NCBI RefSeq assembly: GCF_963259705.1
Contig: NC_081844.1
Location: 40,799,341 to 40,863,340, forward strand
DNA length: 64,000 nt
Source of the DNA: Myotis daubentonii
Taxonomy: Eukaryota > Chordata > Mammalia > Chiroptera > Vespertilionidae
Direction: 5' to 3'
In this document: piece after piece, positions 46,930-58,913 of the stretch
How the letters are laid out: every line of letters begins with the position of its first letter
Numbering within the stretch: the stretch's first letter is position 1
Made by a program: the position numbers and the translations under genes
Notes under the pieces: model-generated
Database searches by the model: none
Seen by the model: only the letters and a program-made list of their open reading frames with translations
What the model was told of the DNA's origin: nothing

Positions 46930-47832
46930 GTTGTATCAGTGAAGATATTGCTACAACAAATGTCTGCTATTTTGCTGCCTATGGCTTTTTCTAGGATTTT
47001 TATGGTTTCCCGTCTTACATTTAAGTCCTTTATCCATTTTGAGTTTATTTTTGTGTGTGGTGTAAGTCGGTGGTCTAGTTTCTTTTTTCTTTTTCTTTCT
47101 TCCCCCCCCCTTTTTTTTTTTAATGTATCTGTCCAATTTTCCCAACACTATTTATCAAAGAAACTGTCTTGACTCCATTGTATGCTCTCACCTCCTTTGT
47201 CAAAAATTAATTGAGCATACTGGCTTGGGTCTATTTCTGGGTTCTCTGTTCTGTTCCATTGGTCTATATGTCTGTTCTTGTACCAGTACCAGGCATTTTT
47301 GAGAACAGTGGCTTTGTAGAATAGCTTAATATCTGGTATTGTGATCCCTCTAACTTTGTTCTTCTTTTTCAAGATTGTTGCAGCTACTTGGGGTCTTTTT
47401 TTATTCCAGATGAATTTTTGGAGAGTTTGTTCTGGGTCTTTGAAATATGCTATTGGTATTTTAATGGAGATTGCATTGAATCTATAGATTGCTTTGGGTA
47501 GTATGGGCATTTTAATGATGTTGATTCTACCAATCCATGAGCATGGTATATTCTTCCATTTGTTTATGTCTTCCTCTATCTCTTTTTATGCATCCTGTAA
47601 TTTTCTGAGTACAGATCCTTTATCTCCTTGGTTAAATTTATTCCTATGTATCTTAATTTTTTTGTTGCAATGGTAAATGGGATTTTTTTTTAGTTTCTCT
47701 TTCTGTGAGTTTTTTATTGGTGTATAAAAAAGCCATAAATTTCTGGGTGTTAATTTTGTATCCTGCTACATTGCCGAATTCATTTATTCTAATAGTTTTT
47801 GATGGAGTCTTTAGGGTTTTCTATGTAAAATA
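46930..47832 (-). pseudogene. L1 ORF2 fragment in the inverted arm
   Basis: The clearest open part is 47148-47510 on the minus strand ('[20 protein letters not shown]', '[20 protein letters not shown]', '[20 protein letters not shown]', '[20 protein letters not shown]'). This is the ORF2p region between the reverse transcriptase and the C-terminal segment. No catalytic domain is complete. Confidence 0.88.
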
Positions 47833-47979
47833 TCATGTCAAAGTAACTAATCATCAGAGAGATGCAAATGAAAACAGCGAGGTACCATCTCACGCCTGTC
47901 AGAATAGCTATCAAAAACAAATCAACAAAAGGCAAGTGCTGGCAAGGATGCAGAGAAAAAGGAACCCTCTTGCCTGCTG

Positions 47980-48375
47980 ATGGGAATGCAGATTGGTGCA
48001 GCCACTGTGGAAAAGAGTATGCATTTCCTTAAAAAATTAAAAATAGAACTTCCATTTGAGCCAGTAATCCCACTTCTAGGACTATATCCCAAGAAAACAG
48101 AAACACCAATCAAAACAGATATATGCACCCCTATGTTCATAGCAGCACAATTTACCATAGCTAAGATTTGGAAACAGCCTAAGTGCCCATCAGCAGATGA
48201 GTGGACTAGAAAATTGTGGTGCATTTACATAATGGAATGCTACGCTGCTGTAAAAAAGAAGGAAGTCTTACCATTTGCAACAGCATGGATGGAACTGGAG
48301 AGCATTATGCTAAGTGAAATAAGCCAGTCAGAGAAAGATAAATATCACATGATCTCACTCATCTGTGGAATATAA
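47980..48375 (+). pseudogene. L1 ORF2 C-terminal fragment, 131 codons
   Basis: Open to the natural stop: 'LKIELPFEPVIPLLGLYPKK', 'TICTPMFIAAQFTIAKIWKQ'-like text, 'PFATAWMELESIMLSEISQS'. This is the sense arm of the 5'-inverted L1. Uninterrupted reading suggests moderate youth. Confidence 0.88.
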
Positions 48376-48648
48376 TGAACAACATAAACTGATGAACAAA
48401 AATAGAACTAGAATCATAGAAACATGGAACAGAACAGGCTGCCCAACCTATGAGGGAAGTGGGGGGGTGGGGGGGGAGGGGGAAGAGATCAACCAAAAGA
48501 CTTGTATGCATTCATATGAGCATAACCAGTGGACATAGACAGGGGGCAGGGGTGAGGGCATGTGCTGGGGGGTGGGGACGGCCAGGGAGAGGTCAATTGG
48601 GGAAAAAGGAGACATATGTAATACTTCAAATAATAAAGAATTTTTTAA

Positions 48649-48737
48649 GAAAGAAACCATAACTAAGAATTAAAAGAAAGTTTGCAAATGATAATCTCAC
48701 CAAATATAAATAACAATAAAGACATAAACTATTTTTA
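48649..48737 (+). other. Probable 3'-transduced segment of the L1
   Basis: Non-L1 sequence between the normal L1 end and the second TSD. It ends 17 nt after an AATAAA signal (48715-48720). The source locus should lie next to a parent L1 elsewhere. Confidence 0.7.
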
Positions 48738-48754
48738 AAAAATAACTGCATTCA

Positions 48755-49520
48755 AACAAATAAAATTAATATTTCTTAAATTTATTTTTTGTAATAATGA
48801 CTCTAATTATTGGCATAATATGAGCAACTAATTTCAGTTGCATCCACATTAATTCATTTATATGCCTAAAAGTTTTTCTTCTGAATTGTAAAAATGTTAA
48901 TAGCAATATAAAAGCTAATTCCTTTGTCTGACTTAGAAAGAATTCCGTGTTTCATAGCCTCTCCCAAAAAACCAACTCCTATTAATAAAACATTCATAAA
49001 ATAATTAATTGCACATTTGACATGTTATGCCATCTACTCAAGTTATCTACTTGGAACAATTTGGACTTCATAAATTCTGTTATATAAATGGACTCTGTTT
49101 AACTTTGCCACTTGGTCCAGGCATCTGTCTCATAAAATTCTGTTCATGATCATGAGAATAATAGAAAGTGTCTGAATGGATCAATAACTGCAAATTAAAA
49201 ATGCAACTCATAACACTACCAGATGGGCAGCACTATCATATTCAAATAAAGGGTTGGCAATGCATCATCACTTAATATAGGACAAAACTATGGCATTGAA
49301 TGAAAAAGTAAGAGAAAAGTTTGCTAGCTTTTTAAAAATGTGAATAATGCCCGAGCATGTCAGAGAAAAAGGTATAATGCAGAAAAGCAGGTGGGCACAT
49401 AAAGAATATATAAATATATAAATTTACATAAATGTGTAAATATGTTTAATTTTCTTAACTTATATGTTTAAAAAATGGTGTTTATTTTGTTAGAATTTTC
49501 TTAAAATAAAATAAAAACTA
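48755..49520. other. No feature recognised
   Basis: AT-rich, with no open frames listed. Confidence 0.5.
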
Positions 49521-49923
49521 TCGATATATATAAAAGCCTAAGTGACTGGCCAACCAGCCGACGAACCAACCAGCCGGTAGCTATGACCACCAAGGAACAG
49601 ATGCTCAAAAGCAGGAGCTGCCGAGAGACAGCAACTTTGCGGAGTGCCCTCTCGCACCCCAAGACCCCTTGGGGGATGTCAGACTGCCAGTTTTGGCCTG
49701 ATCCCCACAGACCAGGCCGAGGGACCCCACCTACCAAAGGGACCAAACTCACTCGACAGATGCCCTTTGAGCCCCAGCACTGCCCCAAGTGAGGCTGGCT
49801 AGGGAAGGGCTGCTTGAGGTTGGCTCCAGGTTGTGCCTGGCCCGTCTCTCCCAGTCCCACCTCGCTGGCCACCTTCTAATTAATTTACTTTCAATATGCA
49901 TGAATCATGCACCGGGCCTCTAG
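49521..49923 (+). mobile_element. HeliBat-type Helitron, 403 bp
   Basis: Starts TCGATATATATAAAAGCC after A and ends tgcaccgggcctctag before T. The 3' hairpin is reduced to tgcatgaatcatgca. Internally 'ccaaccagccgacgaaccaa' shows short repeats. Confidence 0.9.
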
Positions 49924-51963
49924 TTTCATAATAAAAAATCATGTCCAATAGTAGCCTGGAGGCGCGTAAGGTAACCGCATCTTTATGTTCAGGCTCATAA
50001 ATTGATGGGATGTGCTGCCATATAGAGATATCAAACTATTTGATAGGAATATGTCTTAGCAACAGATTTTTAATTCCTGAGGAAAGTGAGCCCAGAGAGG
50101 TCCATCTGCTTGTGCTGATTACATTCTCAGTAGAATCATAAGCCTGAGGTTAAACAAATCTGGTCAACAGCATATTGAGGTCAACTTTCAAGGAATTTCA
50201 GTTTTCCCTGGATGAACCTGAAGTTGCCAAGAATGACCAAAGATTGTTCTTCCATCTGTTTCTGGTGAAAGTTTGGTGTTCGGTGTGGTTGGGAGGCAAC
50301 GTGAATCACTTACAAGCAAAAGATCACTCTGCAAAGGCCATAATATGCTCAATTAATTTAATGTACCCAAGGACAAGTGCCAGTGAACATAGCTTTCTAT
50401 CTGGTAGCATGTTGACACAACAATCTAATCATAGAAAATGCTTAAAATCTCAGGATGCCTTTTGTAGAGACTGACATTTTATAATGATGAGCGCTATTTA
50501 GAAAACTATTTATAAATTTTTAAAAATGATGAAATGTCAGCTCATCACACACACACAAAATAATCCTATTTTATAAATATTGTTCATAGTAATAAAAAAA
50601 ATTGAAAAATATTTTTATAATATAACTTTTAAAGACTACGGGAATGGACATATCTCCAATTATTACAGAAATACAAGTATCTTGATTTAAATGGACTCTT
50701 CTAATCTTATACTCACACATAGGTTAATACTACTGTAAAATGCTTTTCTTAGTAATGAGCACGCCATAACAATAACATATGTTAAACCATTTATGTAGGC
50801 TGCTTCCCAAACTTAAGAGGTAGATTCAGGAAATTATAAGGAAAATAAAGGTACATGAAAGAAAATACATATGTAAAAAATAGGAAAGTGTTAGGGATCC
50901 TAGTTCCAAATGAATTCTATCTACAATGTCACTAATAGAAATTCTTAAGTTTCTACGACTGCTGAATCTTAGCTAAGCTATGTTACATTGTCTTCTTTGA
51001 CTCAATATAGTCGTCTATCTTACTGTGTGCACATTCCCTACAGACCAGCAGTGAGGGTAACATTCCGTACTCCTTTTACACTTCCAAATTAGAATGTAGT
51101 TGTGATAATGTTCAAAAAACACTTCTGGCTTAGATCTCAGATTTCTGCAGTAGGAATCTATGAAGCCACTTGCATTGAAATTTGGCTTCCCACTGCCTTA
51201 GCAGGTTGGCCCTTTAGCTGTCAAGTAGATTCTTAACTCTTTAAAGAAAAGTATTTAGTGGTTATCTTCTCTAACCTGATATAATTGTAAACACAAAATA
51301 AGATTTCCAAAAAGCTTTTTAATTTATTGATCAAAGAAGACTTGGGTGGGGTAAGCAAAATTGTGCAGAAATAGAAAACACAGAGGCTTGAAGTTAATGT
51401 TTAGTAAATGTGAGAGCTTGTCCACTGGGGTCAGGGTTATGATATTGAATGCTACCTGGAAGAGCTTCCATACCCTTTCTTCTAAGTATGGTCCTTTCCA
51501 ATTCAGATCAAATTATGCTTCCTCCACAAATACTTCAATGACTAGCTGAGACAGATGTGTTATTTCTTCCCTCCATCTGTCTGTCTGTCTGTCTCCCTCT
51601 CCTTCTTCCTCCTTCTCATCCAAAGTGTCTTTTCATTTCGGTTCAATTATGATATTAAGGTGTAATGGCTCCCCAACTTGATAATATTTTCCTAAAAGAT
51701 GCAATTATTGCATGCTTCTCATGCCCACATCTTTGCACAGTTAGTAACCAATTGAGTAAAGTTATATAGAGGTCAAGAGAAGTATAATTATTATAATATG
51801 TATGTGGGTGTATATATATTTGTTTATGTATATGATGTAGGTAGTTGCTATGTATATGTGTGTATATATGTATATGTTTATGGATATATGAGTATAGGTG
51901 TATATATGTGTATATATGCATTTATATACCTCTATTTATGTGTATGTTTATGCATATATGTGA
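49924..51963. other. Unique DNA (2.0 kb) with a TG/TA-rich end
   Basis: A 99-codon frame at 50175-50474 has no domain. (TCTG)n lies at about 51575-51595, and imperfect TATG repeats at 51795-51960. Confidence 0.45.
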
Positions 51964-51971
51964 ATATATAG

Positions 51972-52177
51972 CAGGGGTCCTCAAACTACAGCCCGCGGGC
52001 CACATGCAAATACAAATATTGTATTTGTTCCCGTTTTGTTTTTTTACTTCAAAATAAGATATGTGTAGTGTGCACAGGAATTTGTTCATAGTTTTTTTTT
52101 AAAAACTACAGTCCGGCCCTCCAAAGGTCTGAGGGACAGTGAACTGGCCCCCTGTTTAAAAAGTTTGAGGACCCCTG
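51972..52177. mobile_element. Non-autonomous hAT, 206 bp (OposCharlie-like, tentative)
   Basis: TIRs caggggtcctcaaact / agtttgaggacccctg. TSD atatatag/atatgtag (7 of 8) at 51964-51971 and 52178-52185. Internal 'agcccgcgggccacatg' and 'gtccggccctccaaaggtct'. The family name is tentative. Confidence 0.9.
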
Positions 52178-52185
52178 ATATGTAG

Positions 52186-52998
52186 TGTATATACTATTTA
52201 AAGTCAACTTAAATATCTTTGTGTAGGAGATCATGGAGCTTGATCTAACTGTTCTGTAGTTTTCTAGAGCAAACCCAGTACAAAATCAAATCAGAATTAA
52301 ATAGAAAATGTTTAAATACATAAAAATTTAAGTATTTTTCCAGATATCTCAAAGGTAAAACAATATTTTGAAATCTGTAAGTATTAACTTTCTAAAAATA
52401 ATGCTTACTTATCTATTTGGGGTTTGCTATTATTATTTTGAAAATATATTAGGTAAGAACAAAGGACAAATGAAAGGAAAAGAAGTTAAAAATTGAAAGG
52501 TGTGGTAGGATCCTATTTACATTTTATAGCTAGAAAATTCAACAAAAATGAGTTAATAATAAAATGTCTTCATAATCTCTGATAATTGAGGCATTTAAAT
52601 TTCCTGGTCTAGCAGAATTCCATAGCAAATAAAGACAGTTATTGAATACTGTTTACAGATAAAAATACACTTAAATTCCATTCTGCAAATAGTGCTAATA
52701 TTGGCCAACATTTAATTTAATGCAAATAGTTTGTATTTTTAAGTATTAAAAGTCATTAAAATCTGGTAGATAATATATGTAAATATAAATGATCATATGT
52801 TCAGAATCATATCAAACATTTACTGACTTAGAGAGAGAATTAATTTAAAAATTATTCCTCAAAATGTTTCAGCTTTGGACTAGACTACTCAGGATATATG
52901 ACATTTCATGGTAGATATGCCTGGTGAATGGTAGCTACAGATCCCTGTCCTCTTTCTTTTTAAGAAAAAGCATATTCGTCAATTGTCATTATAGAACA
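52186..52998. other. No feature recognised
   Basis: AT-rich, with no open frames listed. Confidence 0.5.
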
Positions 52999-53407
52999 CT
53001 AGAGGCCTGGTGCACAAAATTCATGCATGGGGTAAAAGGAGAGGGGCTCCTCAGCTCAGCCTGCACCCTCTCGTAATCTGAGACCCCTTGGGGGATGTCC
53101 ACCTGCAAGTTTAGGCCTGATCCCACAGGAATCCCTGCAAGATTGGGCTTAAACTGGCAGTCGGACATCCCTCTAGCAACCCAGGACCACTGGCTCCTAA
53201 CCGCCTGCCTGGTCGCCCCTAACCACTCGCCTGCCTGCCTGATTGCCCCTAACCACCTCTGCCTATGCTCCCATTTGCCGTGGCAGCCACCTCTGCTTCA
53301 GCCCCCGCCTGCCGTGGTTTCATACAGAAGGTCGTCCAGAATGATATCCGGAAGGTCATTCGGATGTCTGGTCTAATTAGCATATTATGCTTTATTATTA
53401 TTATAGA
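52999..53407 (-). mobile_element. HeliBat-type Helitron, 409 bp
   Basis: CTAG and a decayed hairpin (tgcacaaaattcatgca) at the left. The 5' end reads 'tttattattattatagat', so the terminal TCCT is changed and the right edge is approximate. 'gcctgcctg' and 'cccctaaccac' repeat inside. Confidence 0.88.
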
Positions 53408-54018
53408 TATGAGTGGAAGCATATTCATTTCTTGAACCATGACCTTAAGACATGGTGAAAAGATAACTTCTCTTTAGAGAAACAAAACACCCAATAAACA
53501 AGCAAGTTATCACTCAAAAGACAGTATTAAATTGCAGGAAGGTTTAATTCTCTTTATAGGGTTCATTTTTAGCTATGGTAAGTGTATACATCTTTTAATC
53601 TCAGTAATTTTTCATGTAAAATGAGTATGACTACTTAACACACAAGAAGCAGTGAGTAGCAATTTCTTAATGGTAATGACATACTCTAACAATTTTTTAA
53701 GAAGCTACTTAATTGCTTAGTGCCAGATAATAAAAAAAATAATCTCATAACTTGAGGTTAATTTTTCCATAGAATGTCCATTTAAATGTTAGTTGGCAAC
53801 CTCAGCCCCCTTTTGGCAATGCCTCCATGAAGGGTAAAGAGGCCTGGTGGTGGAGTGTTGTACTTCGATGAGTCTGCAAACATTGTTTGATGATTATGTT
53901 TAATTCCTAGGTCATGCAGTATTCTCAGGAGCTTTTTTTGGTCAGCATTTGCTACATCAGAATTCAGTTACTGTGAATGTGGAACCATATGTTTTATATT
54001 CTTTAAGACTATTAAATA
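53408..54018. other. No feature recognised
   Basis: AT-rich, with no coding signal. Confidence 0.5.
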
Positions 54019-54149
54019 TAGGATGTCCCAAAAATATATGGGTACACTTTGAATAATTATAAAGGCAGTGTTTATTAAAATACATTTCATTTTCAAAATG
54101 GAGCTATCAGCAATTACAGTGTGTATACATTTTTTGGGACACCCTGTAT
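54019..54149. mobile_element. Mariner/Tc1-like MITE, about 131 bp
   Basis: Imperfect TIRs ggatgtcccaaaaatatatg and (complement of) catttttttgggacaccctg, flanked by TA on both sides. A different subfamily from the split element at the window start. Confidence 0.75.
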
Positions 54150-54260
54150 ATCAACCTCTGTTGTCTATGTGAACAATATGTAACAGACAAACAATTTACA
54201 GCACCTTAACAATTCATGTGAAATTAAGAGTAAACATGTCATTCCCAACTAAAATTTTAA

Positions 54261-54470
54261 ATATGTTTCTATTGGTTTCTGAGAGAGGAAGGGAGAGGGA
54301 GAGAAAGAAACATCAATGATGAGAGAGAGACATCTATCAGGCTGCCTCCTGCATGCCCCCTACTGGGGATTGAGCCCACAACATAGGCATATGCTCTGAC
54401 TGGGACTCAATTGTGATCTCCTGCTTGGTTCAGGGGTCGATGCTCAACCACTGAGGCAAACCAGCCAGGC
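54261..54470 (-). mobile_element. VES-type SINE
   Basis: Antisense copy with a slightly diverged TSD (ttcccaactaaaattttaa / ttccaactaaattttaa) at 54242-54260 and 54471-54487. Confidence 0.92.
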
Positions 54471-54487
54471 TTCCAACTAAATTTTAA

Positions 54488-55510
54488 TAGCAGTTGTTAT
54501 ACAAAATGGTTTTAAAAAATAGCAGTTTTAGTAATGGTTGCTCCAGTGAGAGAACATTATTTTTCTTTGCTAACTAATTTAAAAATTTATAAATACCGAC
54601 TGAAGGATATCTTAAAAACATAAAGGTAACTGTGAAATACCATAAATTCAAAGTACAATTGTTAAAACTTAGGTCATTAGGTTCAGCAAATATATTCAAC
54701 TCTAATTATTGATTTGTGATTAAATTTTGATTCATTTCCAATCATTTTCTTAGAGTACAGAGCTGCAATTTTATAGTTTATGTAAGTGCTCCTGAGAAGA
54801 GGTAAAATAGTAAAGTCTTTTACTATCGGTTCCCCTCTTCTTTCCAAAACCTCCGCAAATGTCAGTCTTCTTCAAAGTTTTAAAATAAAGCCTCTGCACA
54901 ATGATGGGAATTGCCAGCACATTGTGTGTGGTTTGGGGTTGACAGGAAGACATGAACTAATGTTATCAATGATAAACATTAATTTTCATATATAACTTGT
55001 ACAGTCCATGTTTTATGGTCAAGTGATCTTGTTTTAAACCGTTTCACTTACTCTAATGTCTCCATTCTTCAACCCCGACTCCTGGTAATCCGTATTTGAC
55101 AGGCTCTCCATTACACTTGACTGTATTAAAGACCTGGACTTTCTGTAATATCTTCCCTGAACTATTTTTCCTTAGTTACTGATACCCGTATAAATGAAAG
55201 TGAACTCAACGTATTTAACACAAATGTGGCAAATGTCACCTCATTCATGAACAGATGTCCCCAAGGTTGTAGCTTATGAATGCCTGAGGGCACGATAGCC
55301 ATGGAATCACTAGAGAGGACACCTTTATGGCCATGATTTTATTGTTTTAACACTAAAAACAAGTCTTTGATTCATAGTCCCTGTCCAACAAAAAGGACAC
55401 ATTAATTACTCTTCAATTATGAAACGAAATAGCTGGTAAGTGTAAGAGGTAGTCTTACAGCCCTCCCCCTTTCAGTGTTCAGTATACCTTGCTACTGAAG
55501 TTAGTGCAAA
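54488..55510. other. No feature recognised (1.0 kb)
   Basis: Overlapping 60-69-codon frames at 54771-54995 on both strands, with no domain. Confidence 0.45.
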
Positions 55511-55645
55511 ACAGCACCTCAGCAACCCCCGGGAGCTTGTTAGAGACACAGGATCTCAGGCTCCACCCAGACATATTGAATCAGAATGTGCCTTTAACAA
55601 GATCTCAAGGTGATTCATAAAAACATAAAAGTCTGAAAACAGTGC
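55511..55645 (+). mobile_element. MER5-like hAT-Charlie fossil
   Basis: 'gggagcttgttagagacaca', 'ttgaatcagaatgtgccttt' and 'aacaagatctcaaggtgatt' match MER5-type elements. No TSD is preserved. Confidence 0.7.
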
Positions 55646-56320
55646 CCTGGTAGTACAAGCCACATTCCATGATTTATTGAAAGGGCTCTTTCAAAAACTC
55701 CTTAATCACCTCCAATATCGCACTGTTTCACTTTTCTTTTCTTCTGAAACTATTTAGCAAACTTCTAAACATTCTTCATGATCTTGATAAGTAACTCTAA
55801 AGGGCCTACAATGATGCCAATCTTTATGTGTAAATCTATGCACATATTTTATTATCTTGGATAGATGGTTCGAAAAATGTTTTATGTCTCATCACATAAA
55901 TTATAAATCTGCTACCTAAAAGTGGTTTCAAATATAATTCAAAGGATAAGAGAATGTCTTTTATCCTGACAGTATGCAGAATTATGTTTTTAAAACTTAA
56001 AATATATGGCTTTAATTTGCTTTTCTGTACTAATTAGTTAAAGCTTCTAAAAAAAAACTTTATTAGTTATTTATATTCTCTTTTGTAATTAACTCTAGTT
56101 ATCTTAGCCATTTCCTACTGTGGTCTTAAAATTTTTTATTATCTTATATTTTCAATCTATAGCATCTCTCTCTATAGAATGCTAACTAGATGCCAAAATC
56201 TTGTTGGTCATAGTCACAAAGAATTCATGCTCATTTGAGAAACCTATCTGTAACAAAATAAACATGCTCTTTAGATAGAATACAGAGTTATACATTGAGT
56301 TCAATTAATAAATATTTTAT
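55646..56320. other. No feature recognised
   Basis: AT-rich, with no coding signal. Confidence 0.5.
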
Positions 56321-56530
56321 CTTTAAATATGTTTTTGTTAATTTTTAGAGATAGGAAAGGCGAGCAAGAGAGAGACAAAAGCATTGATGAGAGAAAAACA
56401 TCGACATCAATTATCTGCCTCTTGTATGCCCCCTCACTGGGGATTGAGCCTGAAACCCTAGCATGTGCCCTGACCAGAGATCCCCTGGTGTATAGACTGA
56501 TGCTCAACCACTGAGCCACAGCAGCTAGGC
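56321..56530 (-). mobile_element. tRNA-derived SINE, older copy
   Basis: Antisense head 'ctcaaccactgagccacagc' and body 'gccccctcactggggattga'. Likely TSD aataaatattttat / aacaaatattttaa around 56307 and 56532. Confidence 0.88.
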
Positions 56531-56720
56531 CAACAAATATTTTAATGTCATGTGAAATAGTAGATTTGGAATGACTAAATATAAATATGGAAACAGACTT
56601 TATTAATTTTATAGTATAACTTAAGTATACAAAACAACTGTAAATTCTTTTTCAGCAATCTTTTTCTAAATTTTAATACAGCATCATTCTATATTTTACC
56701 CCAAGAAATTTATTTTAAAA

Positions 56721-56873
56721 CTAGAGGACCAGTGCATGAATTCGTGCATGGGTGGAATCTGACCAGACGGGCTGGGGGGAGGGGCTGCGGCGGTTGGCTG
56801 GCCGGCCCCACCCCCTGGTCAAATTCCCCCGGTCAAAGGGGCAATTTGCATGTTAGCCTTTTATTATATAGGA
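56721..56873 (-). mobile_element. HeliBat-type Helitron, minimal 153 bp, first of an abutting pair
   Basis: CTAG and a tgcatgaattcgtgca hairpin at 56721. The 5' terminus TCCTATATAATAAAAGGC (complement) ends at 56873. The next base starts another Helitron's CTAG. Very similar to 23664-23806. Confidence 0.94.
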
Positions 56874-57241
56874 CTAGAGGCCCAGTGCATGAAATTGTGC
56901 ATAGGAAGGGTCCCTAGGCCTAGCCAGTGATCAGGGATGATATGTGGGGTGACTGGCAGGGCGATCAGGGGGCCGCCGCTGGCACCCGCCTTGGCTGGCC
57001 TGGTACCACCCACTCACCGGCCTCATCCCCTGCAGCCGCTGCCTGTCACCTCCCTCTGCGGGGTGACCGGTAGGGTGATTAGGGGGCACCCATCTTGTCT
57101 AGCCTGGGACATGAGGGCTGGGGGAAGCTCCTGTGTTGAGAGTCTGGCCCCTGGTGGCCAGTATGCATCATAGCAACCAGTCATTCCACTGGTCATTCTG
57201 CTGTTCGGTTGATTTGCATATTAGGCTTTTATTATATAAAA
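56874..57241 (-). mobile_element. HeliBat-type Helitron, about 368 bp, second of the pair
   Basis: CTAG begins exactly where the previous element ends. Hairpin tgcatgaaattgtgca. 'ggggtgactggcagggcgat' occurs twice with variation. The 5' end 'tattatataaaa' has lost the terminal TCC, so the right edge is approximate. Confidence 0.9.
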
Positions 57242-58035
57242 TTATATGGTAATGAGGCAAAAGACCCAGAATAGCCAATGTAATATTGAATCAAAGGACA
57301 GAATTGGAGAACTGATACTACCTGACTTCAAGACCAACTATAAAGCTACAGTAATCAAAACAGTATGGTATTGTTGAAAGAACAAATGAATTAATGGAAC
57401 AGAACTGAGAACCCAGAAATAGACCCACATAACTACAGTCAGCTGATCTCTGACAAAGAAGCCAAGGGAATTCATTAGACCAAAGAGAGTCATTTTAACC
57501 AATGATGCTAGAACAATTGGACATTGACATGTAAAAAAAATATACATAAATCTGTAGGCAAACCTTACACCCTTCACATCCACCCACCCACACACACACA
57601 CCACTCAAAATGGACCACAGACGCAAATATAAAACACAAAACTATAAAACCCCTAGATGATATCATAGTAAGAAACCTATATAGCCTTGGATAAAGAAAT
57701 GGCTTGTTAGATATAACACCAAAGGGACATTTCATGAAGAAATAATTGATAAGCTGGATTTCATTAAAATAAAAACCTTCTGGTTTGAGAAAGACAATGT
57801 CAAGAGAATCAGAGGACAAGCCACAAATTGTAAAAAAATATTTGCCAAAAACACACCCCATTAAGGACTGTTATCCAAAATATACAAAGAACTCTTAAAA
57901 CTCAACAATAAACAAACCAAGTTAGAAGTGGCCAAAGACCTTAAGAGACATCTCACCAAAGAAAATGGCTTCACACCATATGCCATCAAATCAAGGATAT
58001 GTAAATTAAAACAAAAATGAGGTACCAGGACATGA
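57242..58035 (+). mobile_element. Old L1 ORF2 fragment
   Basis: Sense text 'actataaagctacagtaatc', 'ggaacagaactgagaaccca', 'gctggatttcattaaaataa' and 'gccaaagaccttaagagaca' follows L1 ORF2 downstream of the reverse transcriptase. Many stops and small indels. No useful frame remains. Confidence 0.85.
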
Positions 58036-58258
58036 CAGTGGCAGTAACTTTAAAAGAATAGCACACAGGATCCCGAAGATAAGTTATGTCAGTGCAAAAG
58101 AGCAGGTCTGAGAAAAGCACACTGGAATCGTTTGTAAACACAGTGATATACCTCTAAAAAAGCTCCATGAAACCAGAGGAGAGAAGGGACCTTTGGAGAG
58201 GGAAAAGATTCATCCCATAAATCATGGCTAGAATATTTTGACTATGGATATTATAGCA

Positions 58259-58493
58259 CAGTGATGGCGAACCTTTTGAGCTCGGCATGTCAGCATTTTG
58301 AAAATCCCTAACTTAACTCTGGTGCCGTGTCACATATAGAAATTTTTTGATATTTTCAACCATAGTAAAACAAAGACTTATATTTTTGATATTTATTTTA
58401 TATATTTAAATGCCATTTAACAAAGAAAATTCAACCAAAAAAATGAGTTCGCGTGTCACCTCTGACACGTGTGTTATAGGTTCGCCATCACTG
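58259..58493. mobile_element. Non-autonomous hAT MITE, 235 bp
   Basis: TIRs cagtgatggcgaacct / aggttcgccatcactg. Exact 8-bp TSD ttatagca at 58251-58258 and 58494-58501. Second copy of the family seen at 46688. Confidence 0.95.
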
Positions 58494-58687
58494 TTATAGC
58501 ATAACCAGTGGGTCATAACTATTACATTTATTTCTAATCACCCACAGGCTCAGCCATCCGGGGGCTAGTGGACACAAATTAGAAGGTGATATTTAAGGAG
58601 AAAATAATTGCTCTGATATGTGGGTAATACTGGAAAACAGATATCATATACATATGGGGGTATTTATTTTGTAAATAATTTATTTTA

Positions 58688-58899
58688 GCCCAACCAGCAT
58701 AACTTAATGGCTGAGCATTGACCTATGAACCAGAAGGTCATAGTTCGACCCCCAGTCAGGGCACATGCCCAGGTTGAGGGTTCAATTCCCAGTGTGGGGT
58801 GTGCAGGAGGCAGCCGATCAATGATTCTTTCTCATCATTGATGTTTATATATCTCTCTCCCTCTCCCTTCCTCTCTGAAATCAATAAAAATATATTAAA
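58688..58899 (+). mobile_element. tRNA-derived SINE
   Basis: Sense copy with the exact 14-bp TSD aataatttatttta at 58674-58687 and 58900-58913. The A box is weak ('cttaatggctgagc'). Confidence 0.93.
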
Positions 58900-58913
58900 A
58901 ATAATTTATTTTA

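Larger units (their letters stand above)
46391..48754 (+). mobile_element. L1 insertion with 5' inversion, nested hAT and extra 3' sequence
   Basis: A perfect 17-bp TSD aaaaataactgcattca at 46391-46407 and 48738-48754 encloses the whole. 46408 to about 47832 is antisense L1 ORF2. From about 47833 the sequence continues in sense from the adjacent point of ORF2 to the 3' UTR end (about 48648, AATAAA at 48632-48637). This arrangement is the signature of twin priming. About 88 bp of non-L1 sequence with its own AATAAA (48715-48720) lies before the second TSD, as expected for a 3' transduction. Confidence 0.9.
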
